Assembly: GCA_020746995.1 (NCBI GenBank)
Contig: JAGPXD010000005.1
Span: 434,001-498,000, forward strand
Reading direction: 5' to 3'
Length of the DNA stretch: 64,000 nucleotides
DNA from: Plectosphaerella cucumerina
Lineage: Eukaryota; Ascomycota; Sordariomycetes; Glomerellales; Plectosphaerellaceae
Shown: piece by piece, positions 32,335 to 42,650 of the stretch
How the letters are laid out: every line of letters starts with the position of its first letter
How positions within the stretch are numbered: the first letter of the stretch is position 1
The notes under the pieces: generated by a model
The model's input: only the letters and a program-made list of their open reading frames with translations
The model's database searches: none
What the model was told of the DNA's origin: nothing
Translations under genes and position numbers: made by a program

Positions 32335-33731
32335 GATGATGTCTGCAAGAAAGAGGGTGCAGAAACTGCAAGCAAGAAATGAGTGGATGAATTGGAACTG
32401 AAGAAACGGAAGGAGCTGAGAGTAAGAGCGGCATCTTTATACTTTGAGGACCTATGGTAAACAGGTCACATTCTTCAGTGCCAGCTGCGTCCATCATCCC
32501 CTTCAACTTCAACCCCGTACCGCGGCAGAAATTGGGTGGGGCATGTGGCAGTCCAGAGGCAAGACATCCACAACCATGATCACCCTATTCTGCATGCTGG
32601 GCGGGCTGTCTCCATCAAGGAACGGCAGTGCCCTGCCCTTTAGCAGGGCCCTGTTTCGAGTGCCGCCCGCGCATGCGCACCGATTGCCCTCCAAGAATCC
32701 ACTGTTGATGGTGATCGCTCCAGGACTCGAATTCATAGATACTTCGGTATCCCCGCCGTCGGTTTTGACCCTGTTTTAGGAAGTGGCCGCGGGCACGGTG
32801 GCCACAGCCGTGTGCCGTTCCATCAAGGATCTTCCGATGACGTGGGGGCCATCCTTGCCTGTGGGCTGTTGAGCGTCCTTCCCGCCATGGGAAAACGCAG
32901 CCAGTGCTGAATTGAAGATGTTCGATACTTTGATAGACTCACTGTCCTGATGAAGCTCTCGGCGTCATATTCACGAATGACTGCTGAGGCTGGTGGTGTT
33001 AGCGCAGCCCTATGGCATCTGTGGCTGAACCACTGCAATGAGAGAGATGCTCACATTGAAATGGCTCAGCCCTGTGCACGCCTGGCTCGACCAAAGTGTT
33101 ATTCCCGCTACTCACACTGCCCCTGCTACCCTGTGCCTCGGCCGGAGAAATGGTTCCAGATCGAAGGGTGATGCCGGAGAAACATGCCCTGCCATCGGGG
33201 CTTCTCCGATGCGGGCCCCTGATAGAGCAACCTTGCTCGCAACCCAAGGCTCTCCTCCATCTTCTAAAAGGGCCGAAGATGAGATGGTATGCGGTGTGGT
33301 CGACTACCCGCGACGGAGAATCGAACCGTATCTGGCTCACTCTGCATGACATCGGCGTCACCGGGCGGGCAAGGGATCGTGAGTCGTGGCGATCACCGAT
33401 GCTAGGTACTGACTCCGAGTGTTTCTCGCGGTTAGTGTCGGCCGAGAGAATTTCATTTGGGATGACTGGATAAGATCAGCCTTGAAGGCATGTATGCCTC
33501 ATCAGGGTGAGCGGGCGACGCTGTAGAGATGGCATCCAGGTGGCCCCACTTCAACCCCTATTCCCCCTTTTCGTGGTCACCATTTGGCTTGCAGCGATTT
33601 CGACGCCCCCCCCTCTACAGTCTCACACTTGATCGCCAGGAAGAGAGTAATCGAAATCGAAGCTGCTCAATTTTGAACTCCTATGTCATCGGTGTATCCA
33701 AGATAATGTACAAGCTCATCCAGCCACCTCC
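32335..33731. other. Intergenic
   Basis: 1.4 kb between the esterase start and the calcium-pump stop, both minus strand. Aside from the TATA box listed, a tRNA-like T-arm remnant near 33300-33320 was examined and rejected. No gene supported. Confidence 0.5.
32435..32441 (-). promoter_or_regulatory. TATA box (TATAAAG)
   Basis: Minus-strand TATAAAG about 101-107 bp upstream of the feruloyl esterase start codon. Confidence 0.55.
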
Positions 33732-36700
33732 TCACGACCGCTGCTTCTCCCCCGAGATGACAGTCGACGACGAACCGTTCTCCTCGCCCATCACACCCCC
33801 AGTAGCACCGCCCTTGCCCTTCTTCCGCGACATCAGCCTTCCAATAGGCCTCATCACCACGCAAAGACCTTCATACGCTGTGACAATCGGCCAGGTGACG
33901 ACGCCAATGATGCGCGCGAACAGCTCGTCAGGGAAAGACCGTACGGCGATAGCCCACGGCAGCGACAGCAGGGGAATGGCGACCGACACAGCCCACTGCA
34001 CACCATCAATGCGAACGAGCGAGAAGACGGGCCCGCCCACGAACATGATGGCCACCTGGCACCCGACGAGGAACAGGTTGATGCAGACAAAGTACGGGTT
34101 GCGCTGCAGACCGGTGAAGATGTTGTAGCCGTTATCGAGGCGTCGGCAGTTGAACTCGTTGAAGATCTGCATCCACACAAACGTGTTGAAGATCATGCTG
34201 TCAATCTGCAGGCTGCGGTGCTCGTCATCAGGCGCGTAGCCCAGGATGCGCGCGCCGGCAAAGTTGAGGGTCACCGTCACGGCGAGCTGGAACGCCGTTT
34301 GCCCCAAAATCAACTTCCACATGTTCATGGTGATGAGCGGGGCGGACTTGCCCTGCGGCGGGCGGTCCAGGATGCGGTCTGTGGGCGGGTCGGTCGCGAG
34401 GACGATGCCGGCGAAGGTGTCCATGAAGAGGTTCACCCACAGGAGCTGGACGGCGGTGAGGACCGACTTCATCTCCGGGTGCGACACGGCGCTGACGAAG
34501 GCGAGGATGACGGCTGTGATGGACACGGTGATCTGGAACTGGAGGAACTTCTGGACCGAGTCGTTGACGGCGCGGCCCCATTTGAGGGCGACGATGATGG
34601 AAGAGAAGTTATCGTCCATGAGGATGATCTGCGATGCTTCCTTGGCGACTTCGGTGCCGGAAATGCCCATGGAAAAGCCCACATCTGCGGCCTTGAGGGC
34701 CGGAGCGTCGTTGGTACCGTCACCCGTCACAGCGACCGTCTCGCCAAGGGACTTGAGCTTGCGCACGAGGATGCGCTTATCCTCGGGGGACGAGCGTGCG
34801 AGAACCTGCAGGCGCGGCAGCATGCGCGTCATCTCGTCGTCGCTGAGGGTACGGAAATCGGGGCCCTCCATGATGACGCCGTCCGTGTAGATGCCACACT
34901 CGGTCGCGATGGACTGGGCCGTCACAGCGTTGTCGCCCGTTACCATGCGCACCACGACGCCCGCGTGCTTGGCCTTGGCTACGGCCTCGGGAACGCCGGG
35001 GCGAACAGGGTCCTGGATTCCCACAACACCGAGGAAGGTGAGGTCGCGAAGGACTGCGGAAAGCTGAACGTGTCCGTCCTCGTCAGCGTGGGTGCCGGCT
35101 GGAGGCCACTGTGCGTGGTCGCGGTACACGAGGGCGATGGTTCGAAGCGACTGGCGGGCGTAGGTCTCGATGGTCGACCGAAGGGTCATGTTGTCCGTGG
35201 CAGTGAGGTCGCTGACGGCGAGGGAGTCGACGTCGGTCTTTGTGTTGCAGTAGCCGAGGAGAATCTCAGACGCGCCCTTGACGACGAGACGGTAGCCACC
35301 GCCCGGCAGGCGGATGACGGCGGCCATGCACTTCTTGGAAGAGTCGAAGGGCATCATTTGCACCACCTGCTCGTTGCTGCGACACTCGCCGAGGGACTGC
35401 ATCCCGAGGTGGTCCCGCGCGAGTTGCAAGAGCGCCGTCTCGGTCTTGGATCCGACGAAGCAGAATTGACCGGCTTCTTCACCTTCGAAAGCCGTGGAGT
35501 TGATGGCAACGGATTGCACAATCAGGGTCTTGGCTGCCTGCGACAGGCCACTGGCCCACTGGGTGACACCTTGAGCGCCGGCCTCGCCCGACTCGGCCTT
35601 TGCGAACTTGGCGCGGCCGAAGGTGCCGGTGACGACGGTCATCTTGTTGGTCGTGAGGGTGCCTGTCTTGTCGGAGCAGATGGTGGTCGCGTTGCCCATG
35701 GTCTCGCAGGATCGCAAGACGCGAACGAGGTTGTTCTCCTTGAGCAGCTTTGTGGTCGCAAATGCCAGCGCAAGCGTCACAGCCAGTGGCAGACCCTCAG
35801 GCACGGCCACAACGATGACCGTGATGGCGACGATGAAGATCTCCATGAAGAACGAGGCTTTTTCGGCAGGTGACCGGTTGTCGGAGCCAAGGTTGGCAAG
35901 GAAGCGGAAGAGGAGGACGAAGAAGAGGAAACTCGCTGAGGTCACGGCCCACTGCGAGATGCGGACAGCAAGAACGGCGAGCTTCTTCTGGAGGGGTGTT
36001 GGCTCTGTCTCGGTGCGAATCGACATCATGATCTTTCCGAAGCTTGAGTTCACACCGACCGACGTGCAAAGGAAGATGCCGACGCCCTCGAGCACCTTTG
36101 CGCCGGAGATGATGAAGGGATCGAGCTTCTTGACCTTGGTGCCGGCCTCGAGCATGCGCAGCACCTGCTCGCCACCGGTTTTCTTGAGGGCATCGGATTC
36201 GCCGGTCGCGCTGGACTCGTCGCACTTGACGTCGTGGCCGCCGATGAAGATGCCGTCCACGGGGATGACATCACCTGGGAGAAAGATCAGAATTGAGCAG
36301 AAGAAGCTGACGAAAGAAGTGAGACTCACCAGGTTCGAGATGCACCACGTCGCCCACCATGAGATCGGCCACGTTGATCATGTACGACTTGCCAGACCGA
36401 ATGACCTTGATCTCGCGGTCCTCCTTTGTGGCGTTGAGCTTGACAAAGGCACGCTCCTTCTGCCAGTCCATCATACCGCCGACGATCACGACGATGATGA
36501 TGGCAATGCAAATGGCCATACCCTCGACCCAATCGATGGGTGTCGGAGAGCCGGGCGGATGCTCGACGCCGAGAGTCTCGTAGAGACCAAGGGCGAGAGA
36601 GATGGCGGCGGCGACGGAGAGGACGATGAGCACCTTCTCCTTGTAGGCGTTGCACATGAGCTGGGAGGTGGTCAATGACGGTCAACGGAGGGGCCTGCTT

Positions 36701-37299
36701 CAGGCGAAGCTCACCTTCCAGAGAGGCGTCGCCTTCTTGGACGGCAGCACGTTGGACCCGAAAACGCGCGAGCGATCAGAGAAGCTGCCAGATCCGCTGC
36801 TCCTGTTCTCTGGCAATTTGCTGGCGCTCTTTTGTGAGTCGCCAACGGCCGTCTCGAAGGATATCCTGTGCGCGGCCGAGGTCTCGTCGACACTGAGGCC
36901 TGATGTGATGTTCGTCTGCAATCCGCGCTCGATGCCGCGCAGGCCACCCAGGGCGCGGAAGGCATCGAGGGACTTTGGGTTGAGGAGCTTGTTGAGCTGT
37001 CCAGGGCTGAAGGCGAAGGGGTTGTCGATGACCTGGAAGGCGGACTCGGTGCCGGGATCGGGCCGCAAGGCCTCGGAGGCGTCGACTGGCGGCACGACGG
37101 CGGTGGCCATGCTCGAAGAGCGGCTGTGGAGGCTCGGCGCGATCATGTTCGTCGGGGGACTTGTCGGGCGGACGGTCGTGGCCTCGCTGACAGTGCGACC
37201 TCTCCGAGCAATGGGAACAGGCTCGCCAGGGTAGGAGTCTGCCTCGACCGGCGACTCCTCGTCGATGGGCCTGACATGGCTCTCGGCGGTGGGCTTCAT
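33732..37299 (-). CDS. PMCA-type calcium-transporting P-type ATPase
   Basis: Exons 36715-37299, 36330-36660 and 33732-36274 give 1152 aa. Pumps Ca2+ out of the cytosol, in fungi usually into the vacuole. P-type hallmarks: TGES actuator motif (about 329-332), VPEGLP in M4 (about 463), the phosphorylated Asp506 in CSDKTGTLTTNKM, KGASE in the nucleotide domain and TGDGTNDAPALK in the hinge. Hydrophobic segments fit ten helices. The N-terminal about 190 residues are long, polar and Ser/Pro-rich, the position of the regulatory extension in PMC1-like pumps. Intron 1 joins LWK to LMCNAYKEK; intron 2 splits a Gly codon in LEPGDVIPVDG. The opposite strand is open for 551 codons, an artefact of GC-rich coding DNA. 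Confidence 0.93.
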
Positions 37300-39267
37300 G
37301 ATGGAAGAGTGTGGAGAAGGGAGAATAGCACAAGACAAACAAATGTGTGCTGTTCAACAGCAAAAGGCCAGACACAGTCTTGGCGGGGCTCTCAACCAGC
37401 GAGCCCCAGAAAGGAAGGAATGAACGAAGCAAAGGAGGAAGTGAAGAATGGGACGAGCCGATTGGATGCTGGATCCTGCCACGAGCTTGCCTTGGTGGTG
37501 ATGCCCTCGAGGTTGGCAGGGCGAAGGCTGAGATATATGTCGGCTGAACTTGTCGTTGGGAGCTCCATCCAGGGTCCAGGCTCGTCACGGGTTACCCTGC
37601 AACAGCTGTCGCCCGCACCAGGGGAGCCTCCCATGGTCGATGATCGCTCGCTCACGATTAGCCGAAACATGGGCTCCCTCTTCGCATCCATGGACGAGGG
37701 GCATCAGATGGTCGGTTACGCTTGGGTCAGGGCGCCTGGGGAAGGGGGAAGCAGGGAAAGGGGTGGCGATGCAGTTTCATCGGATGGTTGGTGATGTGAG
37801 GGTGACGGGCGTGATATCTGCAGGGGCAGGCGAGGTTGGGGAGATGGGAGGGGGAGGGAGACGGCTGGGTTGGCGGGCTATCTGATGGTCGTGAAGGAAA
37901 TGGCGTGGGCCTGTTAGTGCGATATCTGGGGCGTTTCGTGGTAGTGGAGTCGGAAAAGATGCAGGGCGAGCCTGATGTCTGTTCGCTCAGTGTCAGATCC
38001 CCCCGAACACGAATAGAAAACGCGAGAAACAAGTCAATCTCCTCGCCAAGACTTGCAGGTCTGGATCGTCGAGTGGCTGTGTAGTGCAGCAGCAGTCTTC
38101 GTAGCAGTCTTTCGACTCCCGTCGTTCCATGTCGTCTATTTTGAGCCTCGTCCTGGGGAGGAAAAAGCTCAGGAGCTCTCAAGGGAGACATTTCTTGCCG
38201 AAGCAGAGACAGCTCTGGTGCGGCAAAAGTCGCCTGTAGTCTGTGCGCAGAGGGCCGAGGCGCAGGTTTTGCCGACTCAAGGTGCCATTTCGGGCGTCTT
38301 GGGGCCCTGCTCGAGGCAAGCTGAAACGACGCGGGCCTCGGATGCCCGTTTCAACCTTCCTGCCCGCCGTCTGGGAATCCGGCTCCGCTTGAACAAGCAT
38401 AAGTGCGGCGCGCCGATCAGGCGTTTGGCAGGACGGGACGCAAGGCACGGGGTTAAGGTTGTTGAGCTTCAGCGGGCGAGTGGGCTGGCATGGTGGGTGA
38501 AAAGTCCGGTGCGGCGAGGGTGGCCGGGGTGAGCTTGCCCTTCGGAGGCATGATCCGTACCCGGGGAGCTTCGGCCTGGAGATTCGTATCAGCCCTCCGA
38601 CAAACAACCTCGGGTCGGGCATGGAGTCCGCCTCGAGCTATCACACCCAGTGTTGGAGAGGGAAATGGTCAAGTAACGGGAAGTGCCATGTTGACCCGAG
38701 CTTAACCTTGATCTTGCCGTTGCCGCCCTCGATATCACCCTGGCTGCCTCCCGCATACCACCTTGTTCCTCTTGTAGAAAACTGGGACATTCCAGTGCCG
38801 CCTCTCCTCTCCTCCTCTCACCAAAGAAGCATTTCGTTTTTTTCTTAAAGCGCATGCTTGTTTCCGGGCCGTGACGTCCCTCAACCATGGTCCCTGCTAC
38901 AACCGTCCCAAAGTTGCCTCCGACGAGGTGGCCTGCAAAAGCGGAAGGCACCCCCGCATCCCTGACCCCCTCTTCTATTTATCCATTTGAATAGCTCCTC
39001 GAGGCTGTGGCCGCTCAGCGGCCTCAGCCTAAGAGGCTCGTAGGTCCGAAGGGCGACTCCCGACGATTGGGGCTGAACTGCTAGCAACGAGTATGGCGCC
39101 ACTCCCCGAGATGCGGAGAGGTATATCTTGCCCGGTCCTGTACCCCCCTGCCACCACTGTCGGGATAGCTTCTTGACATTCGAGATGATATTCGACCCAG
39201 CCGGGCCTGAAGTCAGTCACTTCACAGGGACTACCGAACTCACCTCCAGCCGAGACCAGTCGAGAGC
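37300..39267. other. Intergenic, divergent upstream region
   Basis: Nearly 2 kb between the divergent calcium pump (minus) and an unknown membrane protein (plus). Frames up to about 220 codons exist but have no domain, no consistent splice structure and biased composition. Part of the region next to 37299 is probably a long 5-prime UTR of the pump gene. Confidence 0.5.
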
Positions 39268-40866
39268 ATGGACGTTGAGGCAAAATGGGAAGCACCTGCC
39301 GACTTGAGCGATATGGACTTTGGTGCAAACTGCGACGTCTGGGGCGCTTGGCTGTCGGCCACCATGACCCCCGACATCTGGCTGGCCGAGCAAGGCATCG
39401 CCCTCGGCGCCAACTTCGCTAGGAGCACCGCTCTCCTCCGCTCCGCACTGCCCGCCGGGTGGCCGATGCCGACATACGGCCAGGCCGCCGACTGGTGGGT
39501 CAGCATGTACATGCCCGAGTTTCCCGAGGCGCTTTGTGACTTCACTACACCCCCACCTGCTGGGTCTGACTGCCGTGTCTATTACGACACTCAAATCGCG
39601 CTAAACCAGAATGTCAACATCAAGCCAAGTCTCAAGTGCCCAGCTGCCTTGTGCAGGGCCATGGCGAGGACGGCCAACCCGGATCTGGCTGGTATCGGTG
39701 TCAGTTTGCCGTCCTGGTGCCTGGTGGTTAGACGGCGTTCACATGCAACAATGACTGATGTTTTGTTTTCCAGATCCTGGTATCGTACCTCTTCGAAGCA
39801 GTACTCGTCACTATATTCCTCCTGGCCTACATAATCGACGGCTTCAAGCGCAAACGCTGGCGCAGGCGAGAAGGCATGGTGCGCGGTTCTTCAACGGAAT
39901 TCACCGACACCCCCACACTCCCTTCGCCTCCTGCGGACGGGCTGGACAGACTCATCGACATGTTCCGTCACTGCGTCAAGCCCTTCTTCGACAGCGCCGC
40001 CTTCTTCTCCATCAGCATGCTTGTCGCCGCCATCTACTCGGCCAAAAAGTCCATGGACGAGCGCCAGCATACACGCGAGAATAAAGCCTACATCCTGACG
40101 CTTCCTGGCTTTTACGACGTGAAGCTTGCACTGCTGACGACACTTTTCTCCGTCTTTCCGCTGTGCATTCTTGCTCTCATTGGGGACCAGGACCAGCGTC
40201 GCCGTCAGCAGAGGCATGCCCTCATCTTCATCGCGTACGTCCTGTGTGTCGGGCTGGTCTTCATCTCGCCAAAGGCCGAATGGGACTCGGGCCAGGAGAA
40301 TTTCGAGAAGATCCAGTGCGACAACAGGGGCGGCGAAAGCTATTGGAAGGGACTGAGGGCGCTGAGGTATATGACTCTCATTCTTCCGAGCGTCTGGGCC
40401 TTCTACTGGGTCGCGGTCCGGAACCCTTTACGAATCACCCGGCTGGAGCGATCGAGCATCCTGCTGAGAGTCAGGCCGTGGTTCGTCATTGCCAGCGCGA
40501 CCCTGGCCCTGGTGGGCATGTGGACGCTGCTCGGCTTGTTCGTCGCGCTGCGGGCAACAATCACCAAAGCAGCCGGGGACTCGGACCAAAGCAACGAACT
40601 TGGGTTCGGCCAGGTGCTGGCCTTGTTTGTGTGGGCGCCAGTGGTAGTTGCCTTTGGCTACATTGCATTCTGTGAGAAAATCTTGCGTGCAACTGCTCGA
40701 GACCGCGCTGACTACCTACCTATTTTCAGTTGGTCCGAAAACCACGTACGAAGGCGAGATGACTATCGACTACGATGTGAAGCGGACTGGACCGGACATG
40801 AATTCCAGGGAAAGCTTCCAAATGCCTGGTGGTCAGACATACCACTCTCTGCATGGGATCAAATAA
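39268..40866 (+). CDS. Polytopic membrane protein of unknown function
   Basis: Exons 39268-39699, 39774-40671 and 40730-40866 give 488 aa. The first about 144 residues are soluble-looking with several Trp and Cys (NCDVWGAW, LCDFTTPP, SLKCPAALC) and no clear signal peptide; exon 2 opens with a strong helix (ILVSYLFEAVLVTIFLLAYII) followed by a basic KRKRWRRRE loop, and then about five more hydrophobic segments (FFSISMLVAAIYSAK, LALLTTLFSVFPLCIL, LIFIAYVLCVGLVFI, MTLILPSVWAFYWVAV, VIASATLALVGMWTLLGLFV, LALFVWAPVVVAFGYIAF). The last intron (GTGAGA, CTGAC, TTTTCAG) changes frame to a polar tail; without it a different 60-residue tail results. I do not recognise the family. Confidence 0.7.
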
Positions 40867-41087
40867 GATTGCAGGCAGAGGCTGGGTCCCGGACTGCAAG
40901 GAAATTACCAGAGTAAACTGGAGCACAGCCAAGGATGGGAAGTACAGTCTCGGGGGCTGGGGATTTGAAAACGGTTCTACCACACCATGGGAAAGCATCG
41001 GAATGTACCAAACGAACGAAACGAGTGTGTATTGTTCTGTAGCTGCCGTGTTTCAAGCTCAAGTACCCTTCCTCTCAGACGTCAGAT

Positions 41088-42062
41088 CTAGACGCTGTTC
41101 TGCTTCTTGCGAATGTCGAAGACCTTGAGCGCCTCCTCAGCAGCCTTGACACCAGACATGGCCATGGCACCGAAAGTCGGGCCCATGCGGTTGTGTCCTC
41201 CAAGCTCGGACAGCTCCATGCCTCCGACGATGACACCCGGGATGATCTCGCGGGTGTTCTTGACAATGGCGTCCTCGGCGCTGTTCATGTCGAGGCCGCG
41301 CATGCCGTCGAGCTTATCAACAGCCTGCATGGACACGAGGCGCTTGGCGGTGAAAGCGCCGAATGGGCCGTCGTGGCCGGTGGTGCTGATGATGACGGGG
41401 GCGTTGATGGTGTTGGGGTCCATGCACGACTGGGTGTCGTGGTTGAGGGAGACGAGGGTCCAGTTGGTGACGACGCCGGCGACGCGGATGCCCGACGGGC
41501 TCTCGGGGTCGGGGCGGGTGATGAGGTCCTCGACGGCGGTGGCGTTGAAGAGCTTGACGTTGGGGAAGCTCAGGACGCGGGAGAGGATGGTCGAGGTGAA
41601 GAGGGCGGCGTGCTTGACGACGACGAAGGAGCCGCCCTCGTCCTCGTAGGGGACGCCGACCTCGTTCAGGAAACGGTCGGCGGGCTTGCGCATGACCATG
41701 GCGCTGAAGAGCTGGCCGCCCAGCCAGGCGCCGCCGCCGGGGGAGACGCTGGCCTCGATGATGGCGATCTTGAGGTCAGGGCGGGCCTTGGCGAGGCAGT
41801 ACGCGGCGCTGAGGCCGCAGCTGCCGGCTCCGATGATGACAATGTCCGATTCGGCGTAGGTGTCGAGGTCGGAGAAGTAGCGGCGGGCCATGGTGCGGGC
41901 GACCTGCGACTCGCGAATGGGCTGAAAGGAGAAGTCCTCCCAGGTTCCGGCGCGGAGCTCGTCGATGACGGGCTTGACGGCGCCGTCATCCTTGGCCATG
42001 GCGATGGCTCCCTTGTGGGGGAGGACGGCGGGGGCGACGGCCTGAGTAGCGGAGGGGGCCAT
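41088..42062 (-). CDS. THI4: Thiamine thiazole synthase (THI4)
   Basis: Intronless coding region, 324 aa, the normal length. Makes the adenylated thiazole precursor of thiamine from NAD+ and glycine. In fungi the sulfur comes from the enzyme's own cysteine, making it a single-turnover protein; the sacrificial Cys is present at about residue 213 in DTQSCMDP. The dinucleotide motif GAGSCGLSAA is at 78-87, followed by the SPGGGAWLGGQ loop, and the C-terminal GGMELSELGGHNRMGPTFGAM block is complete. The leader carries a TPP riboswitch, a candidate intron and a short uORF, so expression is predicted to fall when thiamine pyrophosphate is abundant. It is convergent with the unknown membrane protein and divergent from PLC. 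Confidence 0.96.
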   Translation of the reverse strand: MAPSATQAVAPAVLPHKGAIAMAKDDGAVKPVIDELRAGTWEDFSFQPIRESQVARTMARRYFSDLDTYAESDIVIIGAGSCGLSAAYCLAKARPDLKIAIIEASVSPGGGAWLGGQLFSAMVMRKPADRFLNEVGVPYEDEGGSFVVVKHAALFTSTILSRVLSFPNVKLFNATAVEDLITRPDPESPSGIRVAGVVTNWTLVSLNHDTQSCMDPNTINAPVIISTTGHDGPFGAFTAKRLVSMQAVDKLDGMRGLDMNSAEDAIVKNTREIIPGVIVGGMELSELGGHNRMGPTFGAMAMSGVKAAEEALKVFDIRKKQNSV

Positions 42063-42095
42063 TTTGATAGATGGTGTTGGGGTGGTTGATTCTGT

Positions 42096-42107
42096 CTGGA
42101 GTGTTAG
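42096..42107 (-). promoter_or_regulatory. Branch site and 3-prime splice site of THI4 leader intron
   Basis: CTAAC (42103-42107) followed by ACTCCAG gives a compact fungal branch point and acceptor between the riboswitch and the start codon. Candidate donors on the same strand are GTATGC (from 42219, inside P1), GTATTC (from 42336) and GTACGC (from 42453). A GC hairpin (GCCC/GGGC) lies between the aptamer and this site at about 42117-42131. Confidence 0.55.
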
Positions 42108-42140
42108 AGGTTCACGAAGCCCCGTGGGGCGGGGAGGAGT

Positions 42141-42149
42141 TCAGAGCAT
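42141..42149 (-). other. Two-codon upstream ORF (ATG CTC TGA)
   Basis: The 3-prime edge of the riboswitch contains ATG-CTC-TGA on the minus strand. It is the only ATG between the aptamer and the THI4 start, so any transcript keeping this segment would present a minimal uORF before the main start codon, whereas splicing to the acceptor at 42096-42098 removes it. Confidence 0.5.
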
Positions 42150-42222
42150 GATCCTTTCGCTGGTATTATCCAGATCAAGTTCAATGGAGGCCGTTTGATC
42201 TCAGAACAAGCTCGCATACCCC
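42146..42222 (-). promoter_or_regulatory. TPP riboswitch in THI4 leader
   Basis: The minus strand shows both conserved halves of the eukaryotic THI element: TTCTGAGATCAAAC (pyrimidine-sensing arm, CUGAGA core at 42198-42203) and TTGAACTTGATCTGGATAAT followed by ACCAGCG (pyrophosphate-sensing arm), ending GAAAGGATCATGC. P1 forms between GUAUG (42215-42219) and CAUGC (42146-42150), extendable with G-U and G-C pairs. It lies 84 nt upstream of the THI4 start. The 5-prime strand of P1 contains a GTATGC donor-like sequence and a CTAAC...CAG acceptor follows at 42096-42107, so control by alternative splicing, the known mode for fungal thiamine genes, is expected. Confidence 0.95.
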
Positions 42223-42643
42223 GTCGTGGACCCTTCATCTCCCTCGCCGCGGGGGCAACCCGGGGAGGGGTGGATGGGGGTCTTCGGACGGGATGCGAAG
42301 CTCGAACACCGGCTCATGCATCTTTTCATAGAATACCTGATATCTTGCAAGACTTGAACTCGAAGGCAGCTTCACGGCACAAGGCCGGAGCGCTCGAGGG
42401 ATAACCCGTGATTGATCATCGCTCTCTCCTGGCTGACGCCGAGAGGTGCGTACCAAGGTGGTTGCTGGATGTCAGGAGGTTAGAGTCTGGTCTATCAATT
42501 GAACGGGGAAAGGGAAGATGGAAGTTTCTTCCAGCATACGAAGGATGTTCGGTTCTCAAAGATTTCGATCGATGTTGGTAATCGGATAGGTCGGATTTGA
42601 TGGAGGAAGAAAGAAGCTCCCGGCAACAGAGAGCTTCCTGTTG

Positions 42644-42650
42644 TTTTATA
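42644..42650 (-). promoter_or_regulatory. TATA box (TATAAAA) of THI4
   Basis: A perfect minus-strand TATAAAA about 580 bp upstream of the THI4 start and about 420 bp upstream of the riboswitch, leaving room for a long leader with the 5-prime UTR intron. Confidence 0.45.

Noticed and set aside
33280..33370. tRNA-like T-arm (TTCGATTC loop) on the minus strand
   Set aside because: The candidate T stem has mismatches, the total length to a pairing acceptor is too short and no consistent anticodon arm can be drawn; probably chance or a remnant.
34218..35873. 551-codon open frame on the plus strand
   Set aside because: It is exactly antisense to the calcium ATPase catalytic region; the translation is a low-complexity Gly/His/Val/Leu-rich shadow with no domain, while the minus strand shows every P-type motif.
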